From: Campylobacter sp. 19-13652
GTDB taxonomy: Bacteria > Campylobacterota > Campylobacteria > Campylobacterales > Campylobacteraceae
DNA: 64,000 nt
Assembly: GCF_019702925.1 (NCBI RefSeq)
Contig: NZ_AP024713.1
Coordinates: forward strand, 1 to 64,000
Reading direction: 5' to 3'
In this document: positions 47,258 through 56,551 of the stretch, piece by piece
Layout of the letters: each line of letters opens with the position of its first letter
Numbering within the stretch: position 1 is the stretch's first letter
The notes under the pieces: generated by a model
What the model was told of the DNA's origin: nothing
What the model saw: only the letters and a program-made list of their open reading frames with translations
Databases searched by the model: none
Position numbers and translations under genes: made by a program

Positions 47258-47814
47258 AGGCAAACTTGGCTAGTTTAAATTTGCTAGTCCAATAGCTCGT
47301 GCTTTAAGCCGCTCATGCTTAGTCTATTTGCTTGCGTTAATGTTGAGCGGCTCGCCCATTTGCCTATTTACTTGTGTAAAATGCTAACTGCCAACGCAAA
47401 GACTAAGTGATCCCATACTTATGGGCTATTAGCTTGCTGGCTTTTGAATTTGGCTAACTGTGATGACTGCTGGCTTGAAGCTGACTTTGTCGAGCTGGGG
47501 ATTTTTGGCTTAGCTTTTGACTGGATTAGTTTTTTGTCTTTTTGGCTGATTTAGCCTTTTGGGCTAGGCTTTGGTTTGGCTCTAGCCTGTTTTTGGCTGG
47601 GACTTAGTTTTAAGATAGCTTGCGCCTATTTAAGCCCCTTTTTGCACAGTTTTAAATTTACGTCTTTTTGTTCAGCTACTCAATCAAAGCGGCTTTTAAA
47701 TTTAAAAAAGCCTAAAATCCAAAGCCCTCCCAAGAGCTTGTCAAGCAAATAAATGCTATGCTTTGCCCAGAAAAATTAAAAAATCAAACTTAAATTCCAA
47801 ATCAAATGGAGATT
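47258..47814. other. Gene-free stretch after the reductase operon
   Basis: No coding sequence is seen. An inverted repeat GCCGCTCA at 47308-47315 with TGAGCGGC at 47344-47351 may end the operon. The remainder is low-complexity, rich in runs like TTTTGGCT, and looks like decayed DNA. Confidence 0.4.
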
Positions 47815-48538
47815 ATGCCAAGGCTTTTTGTCATTTTTGTTCTTTTTATTTCTTGCTTAAAGGCTAACTTTTTAGGCATCGACCTAGCCAAAATTCCAGC
47901 CCAAAACAAAGCCACAATGCTACGCAAGTGTGCGTCGCTGCTGTCTTTTACCTCTAGCCCAACCGCCTAACTACGATAATAATGGCTTTTCGCACGTCTC
48001 AAGCAAGCTTAAAACAGACTTTATCGCAGCCTTTGGTCTTTCGCTTTGTTAAGGCGTTAGCGGCGATATGGGCTATAAAGATACTCCTAGTAGGATATTA
48101 AAAGAGTGGCTTATTTTACGCCACATAGATGGCGATCAGTCCAGGTCTGAGATAAATTTCTTCGCTCCTTACGCCATTTGCGCAGTGTCTATTTTGGGGC
48201 TTGGGCTGGGTTTAATGAGTGGCTAAGCCTAGTCATAGCCCCAGCTAGCCCAAGCTGGAAGGATAATAATCTAGGCGATTGGGGCGTGCTTGGATTTATT
48301 AATCGCTCGTCAAAGGGGCGATGAGAGCGGTGTAAATAGGGCTTGGTGGCGGTTTAGTCAGCTCGTGTTAGTGTAAATTTCACCCAGTGGCAAGATGCTA
48401 AAGAGATATGCAGGAAGCGATGTGAGTGAGTATTTTGCTGAGGTGGATTATTTTTACATTTTGCTTAGGCATTTTAAAAATAACCAATCTAAAGAGCTTC
48501 AAACAGGGATGCATAGGAGGAGGGGTCTTGGGCTGTGA
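47815..48538 (+). pseudogene. Decayed outer-membrane phospholipase A (PldA-like)
   Basis: From ATG 47815 the sequence gives a signal peptide (MPRLFVIFVLFISCLKA) followed by broken frames. Later pieces in shifting frames read GYKDTPSR, GDWGVLGFINRSSKGRDESGVNRAWWRF (which resembles the HxSNGxxxxSRxWNR active-site region of OMPLA, with the His changed) and DVSEYFAEVDYFYILLRHF. At least four frame changes and several stops are present. The assignment rests on pattern resemblance and is moderate. Confidence 0.5.
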
Positions 48539-48539
48539 G

Positions 48540-49147
48540 ATGGGTTGGCTTATTGATTTAATATATCTTTGGAGCAATTTTGAGATTATATAGATTTTTT
48601 CTTTAAAAATTTTGTGTATTTAAAACAATCATAATATTGCATACAAATTTCTATTATATTTTTTACAGCAATAAAATATGGGTTTATATACTTTTACCAC
48701 CCTATCTCTGCAGAATACAGACTAAATTTAAACAAAACTTATCACTTAAGTTGCTTCACTGTACTTACAATATACTTAATTTAATAAATTATTTTACTCA
48801 AGTTAGCGCATTTTACTATTCGTCATTATTCTGGTTTGTCTAAGAAATTTCTAAGTATATAATTGCTTCTATTTTATATCAAGAATAAATAGGTTAGATT
48901 ATGAGTCCCCTCCTACGTAAATGTAAGGTATTGAATTGTTTTTTAAAATTTACTTGCATCAAATTTTAAACTGTAACGTTTATAAATTGTTCTATACTGA
49001 TTGATTATATGATAAGCATTATGTAATTAATTCAATATCGTACTGTACTTTTCAAGAAACTTCACTTGAAAAGTACAAACTTATTAAAGTTGACATGGGA
49101 GGTATAATAAAGGAAAGTTAGGTCAAAGCTGTCTTAAAAGGCAAAAA
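48540..49147. other. AT-rich stretch without recognisable features
   Basis: About 600 bases, very AT-rich. Open frames here are short and lack ribosome-binding sites. GGAGGAGGGG near 48513 and CCCCTCC near 48904 are loosely inverted, but too weak to call an insertion element. Confidence 0.4.
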
Positions 49148-49633
49148 TTATTCTTTCCTAAAAATCTCACTCGCTTCTGCGTAAAACTCATCGGCCATAG
49201 CCTTGCTTCTAGCCACATCTACGCTGCCACCGCTGTGTTCGACGATCACGGCTTTGCCGCCACTGCGCAGGCGTATGGAGCGGGCTAGGTAGCTATCGCC
49301 GTGGATTTTGCCCATTTGGCGGCGTAGCTTTATTGTGTCTTTAAAGCTAAAAGGTGAGATAAAATCGATAAACCACAGTCTATCGCCGCTTTTCCAATCT
49401 TCGTAGCGTAGGGAGTTTGGGTTTAGTATGTAGCGTTGCTGGGCGGATTTATCCAGCCATGCCCAGCTAGCCCAGCCTCTAGGCATACCATCATCGCCCA
49501 TTAAAAGGCTATATTGATTAAACTCAATCGCCGGTATGACATAGCTAACCGCCGATTGTAGCGGCCATTTGCTATGCAAGGGCGAGCAACTCCACAGCCA
49601 CAACGCCTTGCCCAAAATCTCAAATTTATCCAT
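49148..49633 (-). CDS. HlyC-like toxin-activating lysine acyltransferase (orphan)
   Basis: A 161-residue protein of the RTX toxin acyltransferase family, which moves fatty acyl groups from acyl carrier protein to lysines of an RTX toxin. It aligns by eye along its length with E. coli HlyC: ILGKALWLWSCSPLHSKW (catalytic His in SSPLHRNW), IPAIEFNQYSLL, and EDWKSGDRLWFIDFISPF (catalytic Asp in the GDRKWFIDW block). ATG behind AAGGA. No RTX toxin (no GGxGxDxUx repeats) or type I secretion gene is near, so the partner is elsewhere or lost. Confidence 0.88.
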   Translation of the reverse strand: MDKFEILGKALWLWSCSPLHSKWPLQSAVSYVIPAIEFNQYSLLMGDDGMPRGWASWAWLDKSAQQRYILNPNSLRYEDWKSGDRLWFIDFISPFSFKDTIKLRRQMGKIHGDSYLARSIRLRSGGKAVIVEHSGGSVDVARSKAMADEFYAEASEIFRKE

Positions 49634-49822
49634 TTTTTTCCTTGTGTCATATAGATTTTACTAACTCGCTTGCGCTTGCATTCGCCATCAATTATATAAC
49701 CCATAGCCTTAATCAGTGCTTTAGTTAAGATATCCATTATCAATTAACCATGCAGCACGATATTTTAAACAGGCAAAAATTTAATTTTTTCTGCTATTAT
49801 CTTAGCTTTTAAAAGGAATAAA

Positions 49823-50713
49823 ATGCAGAGTGAAAAAAGCTATAAAATAGGCGTCATCGCCACGCTAGTTGGGGGAGTGTGCTGGGGTTTTAGTGGAGCT
49901 AGTGGACAGTATTTGTTCACCCAAAAGGGGCTAAGCGCAGACTACGTCGTCTCGGTGCGTCTTATCACTAGCGGGCTTATAATGCTAGCTTACTCGCTGC
50001 TTCGCTATGGCTGGGCTAGTTTTGGCGCACTTAGGAGTTGGCAGGACTTTGGCACGCTGTGTATATATGGGATATTTGGGTTGATTTTAGCACAATGGGC
50101 ATATTTTTACTCCATCGAGCTTAGCAACGCCGCAGTAGCTACGACTATCCAGTATAGCGTACCTGCATTTTTGCTAGCTATAGAGTGCTTACGCTTTAGG
50201 CGGCTACCTAGCCTGATAGAGATAGTGGCGCTAGTAGCGGCTATGGGTGGAGTATTTTTACTTTCTACTCATGCTAGCCTTGCTAGCCTAGCCATAAGCC
50301 CAAAAGCTTTGGCAATGTGTCTGCTTTGTATATTTGGCGTCATAGTCTATACGCTCGCACCTACAAATTTAAACCGTCGACATCCACTATCAGCCAACCT
50401 AGCCCTAGCCATGATACTAGGCGGTGCGGTGCTGGCTGTCTGCGTGCGTGCGTGGGAGCTAGACGGAGTGAGTGATGCGAGTGGGGCGTGGGCGATGGCT
50501 AGCGTAGTAGTAGTCGGCACAGTCTTTGCATTTGGACTTTTTATGTATGGTGTAAGCACCATAGGAGCAGCAAAGGCAAGCCTGCTAGCAGCGGTCGAGC
50601 CAGTTGCGGCAGCGGTGTTTAGTGCGGTATGGCTGGGGGATAGATTTGTGGTGTGGGATTATGCTGGCTTTGGGCTTATTTTGGCTTGTATTTGGCTTTT
50701 AAGAAAGGGGTAG
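49823..50713 (+). CDS. EamA/DMT-family transporter
   Basis: A 296-residue inner-membrane protein with ten segments in two EamA halves (about 9-145 and 160-295). Blocks such as GVCWGFSGASGQYLF, YSIELSNAAVATTIQYSVPAFL and GAAKASLLAAVEPVAAAVF are typical of drug/metabolite exporters (RhaT/YdcZ-like group). Substrate unknown. ATG behind AAAAGGA. Divergent from the acyltransferase gene. Confidence 0.9.
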   Translation: MQSEKSYKIGVIATLVGGVCWGFSGASGQYLFTQKGLSADYVVSVRLITSGLIMLAYSLLRYGWASFGALRSWQDFGTLCIYGIFGLILAQWAYFYSIELSNAAVATTIQYSVPAFLLAIECLRFRRLPSLIEIVALVAAMGGVFLLSTHASLASLAISPKALAMCLLCIFGVIVYTLAPTNLNRRHPLSANLALAMILGGAVLAVCVRAWELDGVSDASGAWAMASVVVVGTVFAFGLFMYGVSTIGAAKASLLAAVEPVAAAVFSAVWLGDRFVVWDYAGFGLILACIWLLRKG

Positions 50714-51793
50714 GAGAAGTTTTGTTTTGCGCTCATTCAAATGCGATATGAGCCATAATGTGGGGCTATTTCTAAGCTTTTAAGAGTGATATGGGCAAAG
50801 TAAGCGTGACTAAGAGCATTAAAAAATACCAAATCAAGACAGCTAGCAAAACTACTACAAGCTAGGTCTTGATAATCTAGCCGTAAGTAGCCTTGAAACA
50901 GACATCATCCTGCTTTATCTAGATTTTTGTGGTGTATTTGCTCAGGCAAAAAGCTACCGCCAAATTTAATGACGATGCTACAAAACAAGCTTAATAAAAT
51001 ACCCATAAATATCGAATTTAGAGCCATTTTTCCCAAATATAGCGCGTAAGGACGCAGATGAGTTTTGCAAAATCAAGTGTGAAAACGCTGCCAAATAAGC
51101 AGCTACACTATTGGCTTTGCATAATCATGGGCGTAGCTAGCACAGGCTAGACTGTGGCTGATTCTATTGAAAACAGACTAGAAAAATATGATAGTAAAAA
51201 GTTCTTAATCCCATGCTTTAACAAAGAGCTAGCCAGTAGCATTCAAGAGTGCTTTGGCGATAAATGTCAAACACGAAATATTGTAATTTATCCGATTTTA
51301 CACTATTAAAGCACATTAGTATATACACCCAATCGATTATGTCTTAGTTTATAATACCTAAGATATTTCGCCTGATTTTATGTGTGTGATGTATGACAGT
51401 GTAAACTAATTTGTCTTTTTCATTGATTATGTGCAGAAGCTTTACTTATGTGCTATACACTTAGCAGCTGATATTTTTTACTATCCGAGATTTGACGAAA
51501 TTGCCATGCAAGGTAGCAAAAAGTCTACCGTATGCTCTAATAAGATATTAGAAAACGACCGCAAGTTAAATGAGTATTATAAAAAAGTTACTACTTAGAA
51601 AATGGCTTTTTATCAGACGCGCAAACAGTGCTAGAAAAGGGCGAGATAATCATTAGCGATTTTGATAAATTTCAAGACCTAGCGTGCGTTATGAAGCTTG
51701 CAAAAGGCTAGGCAAAGGTGCTAAGTAATAGCAAAAAAATCAGTCAAATAGATATAACGGCAAATTCCGCTAAATGGGGCGAAAGCGCTTACT
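50714..51793. other. Decayed coding DNA, unassigned
   Basis: About 1.1 kb whose composition and codon-like texture resemble coding sequence, but every frame is broken. Fragments such as LYLDFCGV, LFFIDYVQKLYLCAIHLAADIFYYPRFDEI and NKILENDRKLNEYYKK are visible in different frames. It may be the upstream part of the helicase relic that follows. No function can be given. Confidence 0.4.
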
Positions 51794-51943
51794 ATGCAGT
51801 CTATTAAGGGGCTTGAGGCTGATACCATAATAATCCACAGCTTCGTGGCGTTTATGCACACGACCTTAAAGCATGAAAAGGAGTTATTTTGGCAGAAAAT
51901 CTACATCCTGCTTACGCACGCAAGGGAGCGAGTTATCATCTAG
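51794..51943 (+). pseudogene. Superfamily 1 helicase relic (motifs V-VI)
   Basis: A 49-codon open segment reads QSIKGLEADTIIIHSF and later KIYILLTHARERVII. KGLE-D-III is helicase motif V and LTHARERVII resembles motif VI (ALTRARExLxI) of UvrD/Rep-like enzymes. The parts for motifs I-IV are not found intact upstream, so this is the tail of a decayed gene. Which member is unknown. Confidence 0.5.
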
Positions 51944-52634
51944 CTAGTGGACTTGGTGAGAATTTTAGTGTCAAGTTGTCTGAGATTAGAGTGGCTTTAA
52001 ATATCATTAAAAAGCACGCTAGCCTTGCAAGTAGCGCACTTGCGCTAGAGGCGCATAAGGTCGGCAGCGATGGCGAGAAAAAATATGATGAAAAGCTCCA
52101 CTTCGCACAGGCTAGCAAAGATAATGCCAGCTCTTAGAAACGGTAAAGACATAGCCGAGCTAGTCTTGGTTAAAAGCGAGCTTTTTGCCATCGTAGTGGG
52201 GTTTTCGGCTTAAGTTTAGCTTTAAATTTATCAAATGTCTTTCTGCTTTTTTATTAGTGCTTCATTTATTACATAGCAGGGTTGTATACTCACTCATAGT
52301 AGATTTGGTGCGTTCCATGAAGGTATTTATCGCCGCAGAGCCTTTGTTTATAATAAAATTTAAATTTTTAATATCTCCTGCTAAGACAAAATAAATTTTG
52401 GTTCTTTTAAACAATACTATATTTCTTTACAAATTTCAAAGATAAGCTAAGAATTGGGCTTGCTAAACTTTGCGATGCCTAAAACCACTGGTGTTAAACT
52501 ATTATTAAAAGAGCTAAAATTTAATATTAAACTTCCAGGCTTCTCTTATAAAAATAAATCCAAAGTATCAGTGGTCTGGGTGATAAATTATAAATTTAAA
52601 TTTTTCTAAGGGGTAACTCAACCCCTTACAGTTT
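51944..52634. other. Further decayed DNA
   Basis: An 82-codon frame at 51889-52137 is open by chance or relic (alanine- and lysine-rich, no ribosome-binding site, overlaps the helicase relic in another frame). Nothing else recognised; the last 400 bases are AT-rich. Confidence 0.35.
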
Positions 52635-53369
52635 TTAATATATCGCCACAGCTCTAACAGGAAAGCCAGGGTAGCCGACAAATTTTGGCACGCCTATCAT
52701 TATTGCCCCACCCACGGCAGGCAGCCCCACAAGCCCCTTTAAAAGCTCGACTTGAAAGTGGTCATTTTCGAGCAAAAATAGCTCGCTTAAAAGGTGCTTG
52801 TTTTTTGCTACATCTATGCCAGCGTCGGTGTCTAGCGTTTCGTGTCCGATCGCCGTAATACCACGCTCGCGCAGCAAAAACTCAATCGCCTCCACGCTCC
52901 AGCCAGGCGTGTGGCTCACTCCGTTTTCGTCCTTGTTACTCATCGCCTCCTGACTGCCCCAGCGCTCGCTCCAGCCGCTAGCAAAGGCCACAAAGCTATC
53001 TGGCTCAATGCGTCCGTGCTCGGCTTCAAATTCCAAAATATGCTCCTTTTTTAGGATAAAATCAGGATTTTGCGCCACGTCTGCGCTGCGGTCGATGACG
53101 TAAAGTGGCAGGATAAAATCCCTAACTTCAATCTGCTCTAGGCTGCGCTTGCCCTCGCTAAAGTGGCAGGGCGCGTCGATGTGCGTGCCGTATTGGGTTA
53201 CGAATGTGGCGAGATTGACAAAAAAGCCGTCGTTTTTAACGGAGTAAAGTGTCTCGCTTTTTAGGCTGGGGAATGCGCCAAAGCGTGGAATGTCTGGGGT
53301 TACGCCGTGGGTTAGGTCGATGAATTTTTTGCTTTTTAATAGCCTTATGGCTTGTGAAATTTCGCCCAT
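52635..53369 (-). CDS. Cyclase-family metal hydrolase (kynurenine formamidase-like)
   Basis: A 244-residue protein of the cyclase family (DUF/PF04199). The metal site is YGTHIDAPCHF (H63, D65, H69), preceded by DLTHGVTPDIPRFG, with GHETLDTDAG and AVGGAIMIGVPKFVGYPGFPVRAVAIY at the end. Relatives hydrolyse cyclic or formyl amides, e.g. KynB; no kynurenine genes are nearby, so the substrate is open. ATG behind GGAGC. It stands alone between decayed regions. Confidence 0.85.
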   Translation of the reverse strand: MGEISQAIRLLKSKKFIDLTHGVTPDIPRFGAFPSLKSETLYSVKNDGFFVNLATFVTQYGTHIDAPCHFSEGKRSLEQIEVRDFILPLYVIDRSADVAQNPDFILKKEHILEFEAEHGRIEPDSFVAFASGWSERWGSQEAMSNKDENGVSHTPGWSVEAIEFLLRERGITAIGHETLDTDAGIDVAKNKHLLSELFLLENDHFQVELLKGLVGLPAVGGAIMIGVPKFVGYPGFPVRAVAIY

Positions 53370-53730
53370 ATTTGCTCCTTTTGTTGTGATTTTGTTTATT
53401 ATAGCCGCACTTTACTTAATAATTTTTTACTTATATGGATAATTTTTTATCATTTTGCGCAATTTTTGCTTATTTTTGTAAAAAAAAGTGGGGGTAGTCT
53501 GCCTTAGCCGCCGCAGCATTTATCTTTGGTGGCTTGTGAGTTTTTAAATTTATAGGCTCTTTAAGCAGTGGTATTGTTTGCAAATTTTAAGCCAAAAAGC
53601 CAAGTGCCACTGCCTTATGTGGCTCGGTATGTTTGCCTACTTGCTCTATGCAGGCAGGGCAAGTAGCTACCCTGCTAAGCCACTTTGTGGCTTGCATACG
53701 CTCCTGCTATTTAGCTCATTGCGTTTGCCT
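53370..53730. other. Gene-free stretch with a hairpin repeat
   Basis: No gene. AAGCCAC-TTT-GTGGCTT at 53681-53697 is a perfect hairpin of the same kind as the one near 21700. It lies just before the tandem repeat. Confidence 0.45.
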
Positions 53731-53880
53731 AGAAACTGCGACTACGTCTTGTTTTCGCAGAAACTGCGGTTACACCTTGTTTTAAAGAAACTGCGGCTAC
53801 GCCTTGTTTTCACAGAAACTTCGCTTCGCTTGTTTTAAAGAAACTGCGGCTACGCCTTGTTTTGCTAAAGAAGCTAAGGC
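53731..53880. repeat. Degenerate tandem repeat, five to six units of about 28 bp
   Basis: The unit AGAAACTGCGGCTACGCC followed by TTGTTTT and two or three variable bases recurs at 53731, 53759, 53786, 53814 and 53839, with a worn sixth copy from 53867. The fourth copy has a 3-base deletion. Copies follow each other directly, so there are no spacers. The sequence continues to pair with itself weakly. No gene is overlapped. Confidence 0.75.
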
Positions 53881-54556
53881 TTTGCAAACGCACTTATCGT
53901 GTTTAGAATTTCGCAAAGCAATAGTATTGTTTAAAAGGGCTTTTATATTATTTTAGCCAAGGGGGATTGATTTGTAGGGTTGAGTTTTAGCCCCAGCGCT
54001 GTTTTGCTGGCCATATGAAGCCAAATCCAAGTCGCCATAAAGCAAATTTATCCAAGCCACGCTTATATTACGCCTTAAATTTAGCCCACGCCCCTAGTCG
54101 CACCCCCATTTTGGCTAGCGATAGAGCCAGCTACAAACCGCTAAAATCAGGGCTATTAAAATCCAAAAGATATTTAAAGCCAGCATAGCCAAGATAAAAT
54201 TAGACCACTGCCAGCTAGCACCGCTTAAGCTAGCCAAGAGAGTAAAAGTCTTTGAGCGTGGCAAGCCTTTGGAGTGGGCCAATATCACTCACGCCATACT
54301 TTCGCATACTAGCCATTATATTCATCTTTAGCTTTTAGCAGGGTAATCAAGCAAATTTAGCAGCCCTGAAAATATGGCGTTTGCTCTATTTATGTAATGC
54401 ACCTTTTTTTGGTGGGGGGCGATACTTAACAAAGCCCACGCTTTTGCGCCACTTGGTGCTAAGGTTTGGTGTTAAGATACCTGTTTATATGCACCCATTT
54501 GCTTATGCTTGGTTGCCTGTAGGCTCTTGGGGGGGGGTAGTATTTAGTGGGGGTTT
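53881..54556. other. Gene-free stretch with G tract before typA
   Basis: About 680 bases. The minus strand between 54300 and 54060 contains a membrane-helix-like stretch (WSNFILAMLALNIFWILIAL) in broken frames, perhaps a relic. Nine G at 54529-54537 lie beyond the 3' end of typA. No gene is supported. Confidence 0.4.
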
Positions 54557-54588
54557 GGGGGGCTATCTTTGGTTAAATTTAGCCCCCC
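54557..54588 (-). terminator. Terminator stem after typA
   Basis: GGGGGGCTA at 54557-54565 pairs perfectly with TAGCCCCCC at 54580-54588 over a 14-base loop, starting 12 bases after the typA stop on the minus strand. There is no T-run after it, so its strength is uncertain. Confidence 0.6.
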
Positions 54589-54600
54589 CCAAAGGTCGTT

Positions 54601-56421
54601 TTAGGCGTCCTTTTTAGCCATTCGTTTTCGCATTGTTGGGTCTAGGTAGCGTTTTCGCACTCGGATATTTGCTGGCGTTACTTCGACTAGCTCGTCATCT
54701 TCTATCCACTCTAGCGCTCGCTCTAGGCTTAGCTTGCGTGGCGGGACTAGCTTAATAGCGTCGTCACTGCCGCTAGCACGGACGTTGGTTAGGTTTTTGC
54801 CTTTGATAGGATTTACGTCTAGGTCGTTTGGACGGCTGTGCTCGCCTATTATCATACCTACATAGACTTTGGTCTGCGGGTCGATAAATAGCACGCCACG
54901 ATCTTGCAGGTTAAAGAGCGAATAAGCAAGCGCCACGCCGTTTTCCATGCTTACTAGCGAGCCGTTTGTGCGGTGCTCGACGTGTCCGCTAAGCGGGCGA
55001 AACTCCAAAAAGCTGTGATTCATCACGCCCTCGCCTTTGGTGTCGGTTAGAAACTGGCTGCGAAAGCCAATAAGCCCACGTGCAGGGATTTCAAACTCCA
55101 TTCTCGTCTGTCCATCACCCGTTGGGTTCATCGACATCATCTCCGCCTTTCGCTTACCTAGCTTTTCTATCACGGTGCCTGTGCTATCATCTGGTGCGTC
55201 GATGACGAGCAGCTCAAAAGGCTCGCATTTTACGCCGTCGATCTCTTTGATGATGACTTCAGGGCGACCGAGCAAGAACTCATAGCCCTCGCGACGCATA
55301 TTCTCCGCTAGTATGGTGATCTGCAGCTCCCCACGTCCGCTTACTTTAAATTTGCCCTCGCCGATGTTTTCGTACTTCATTGCGATGTTGGTTTTCATCT
55401 CATTTTGCAGACGCTCGTCTATTTTGTTGCTCGTTACGTGCTTGCCCTCAGTGCCAGCAAGCGGGCCGTCATTGACACTAAAGACGACGCTTAGGGTCGG
55501 CTCTTCTATGTGGAGCGGATCAAGCGGCATAGGATTAGCAGGGTCTACGACGCTATCACCCACGTCAAGCGCCTCAAAGCCAGCGATCGCCACAATATCG
55601 CCTGTGCCAGCTTCGTTTATGTCCTGCCGCTCAAGCCCCATAAAGCCGATTAGCTTGCTAATGCGTCCGTTGGTTTTTGTCCCGTCTGCTTTGGCTAGAG
55701 TTACGCTTTGGTTTTTTGAAATTTTGCCGTTAAAAATTCGTGCGATACCGATTTTACCGACGTAGTTATCGTAATCAAGCGTAAAAACCTGCAGCTGTAG
55801 TGGGTTTTCATCACTGCCGCTTGGAGCTGGGACGTGGGCTAAAATCGTCTCAAAAAGCGGCTTCATATTCTCATTGGCGTCACTTAGATTGTGCTTAGCA
55901 TAGCCGTTTTTAGCCGCTGCGTACACGACTGGAAACTCGAGCTGCTCGTCGTTTGCGTCAAGTGCGACAAAAAGGTCAAAGATCTCATTTATCACCCTAT
56001 CAGGCTCGGCGGCTGGCTTGTCGATTTTATTTACGACGACGATAGGTTTTAGCCCCAGGCTTAGGGCTTTTTTGACGACGAATTTAGTCTGTGGCATTAC
56101 GCCTTCTTGAGCGTCGACTAGCAGTAGCACGCCATCGACCATCTTTAGCACGCGCTCGACTTCACCGCCAAAATCGGCGTGTCCTGGGGTGTCTATGATG
56201 TTGATTTTTGTATCGCCATAGCGAATGGCTGTGTTTTTTGAAAGGATAGTAATGCCTCGCTCTTTTTCGATGTCGTTGCTGTCCATTACTCGCTCGGCTA
56301 CTTGCTGGTGCTCGCTAAAGGTGCCTGATTGTTTTAAAAGCTCATCTACAAGGGTGGTTTTGCCGTGATCGACGTGGGCGATGACGGCGATATTTCTGAT
56401 TTTCTCCAAAGTCTGCTCCAT
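54601..56421 (-). CDS. typA: Ribosome-associated GTPase TypA/BipA
   Basis: A 606-residue translational GTPase related to EF-G. G motifs in order: [42 protein letters not shown]. The BipA-specific domain with [19 protein letters not shown] and [19 protein letters not shown] is present. BipA assists 50S assembly and growth at low temperature or under stress. Length is normal. It has an ATG start without an obvious Shine-Dalgarno. Divergent from the flagellar block. Confidence 0.97.
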   Translation of the reverse strand: MEQTLEKIRNIAVIAHVDHGKTTLVDELLKQSGTFSEHQQVAERVMDSNDIEKERGITILSKNTAIRYGDTKINIIDTPGHADFGGEVERVLKMVDGVLLLVDAQEGVMPQTKFVVKKALSLGLKPIVVVNKIDKPAAEPDRVINEIFDLFVALDANDEQLEFPVVYAAAKNGYAKHNLSDANENMKPLFETILAHVPAPSGSDENPLQLQVFTLDYDNYVGKIGIARIFNGKISKNQSVTLAKADGTKTNGRISKLIGFMGLERQDINEAGTGDIVAIAGFEALDVGDSVVDPANPMPLDPLHIEEPTLSVVFSVNDGPLAGTEGKHVTSNKIDERLQNEMKTNIAMKYENIGEGKFKVSGRGELQITILAENMRREGYEFLLGRPEVIIKEIDGVKCEPFELLVIDAPDDSTGTVIEKLGKRKAEMMSMNPTGDGQTRMEFEIPARGLIGFRSQFLTDTKGEGVMNHSFLEFRPLSGHVEHRTNGSLVSMENGVALAYSLFNLQDRGVLFIDPQTKVYVGMIIGEHSRPNDLDVNPIKGKNLTNVRASGSDDAIKLVPPRKLSLERALEWIEDDELVEVTPANIRVRKRYLDPTMRKRMAKKDA

Positions 56422-56511
56422 AAATTTAAATAACCGCCGATTATAGCGAAAAATGTTTAAATTTATGGTAATTAGATATTTTAGTTTTGATTTGTTAAAT
56501 TTGGAACGGCT

Positions 56512-56526
56512 TTTGCTTTTACAGGG
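56512..56526 (+). promoter_or_regulatory. Sigma-54 promoter of the flagellar hook operon
   Basis: TGGAAC, five bases, TTGC, with GG and GC separated by ten bases: the -24/-12 pattern of RpoN. It lies 25 bases before the fliK start. Hook genes in Campylobacter are RpoN/FlgR-controlled class 2 genes, so regulation fits. Confidence 0.85.
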
Positions 56527-56551
56527 CTAAAAGTAGATAAAAGGATAAGGT

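Noticed and set aside
48500-48925. Insertion element between loosely inverted GGAGG repeats
   Set aside because: Only seven contiguous bases match, no transposase remnant and no target duplication.
51889-52137. 82-residue hypothetical protein
   Set aside because: Starts inside the helicase relic, has no ribosome-binding site and lies in decayed DNA.
53731-53880. CRISPR array
   Set aside because: The repeats are contiguous with two or three variable bases between them; there are no spacers of constant length and no cas genes.
54381-54617. 78-residue frame over the typA end
   Set aside because: Runs through G tracts and the terminator stem antisense to typA; composition-driven frame.
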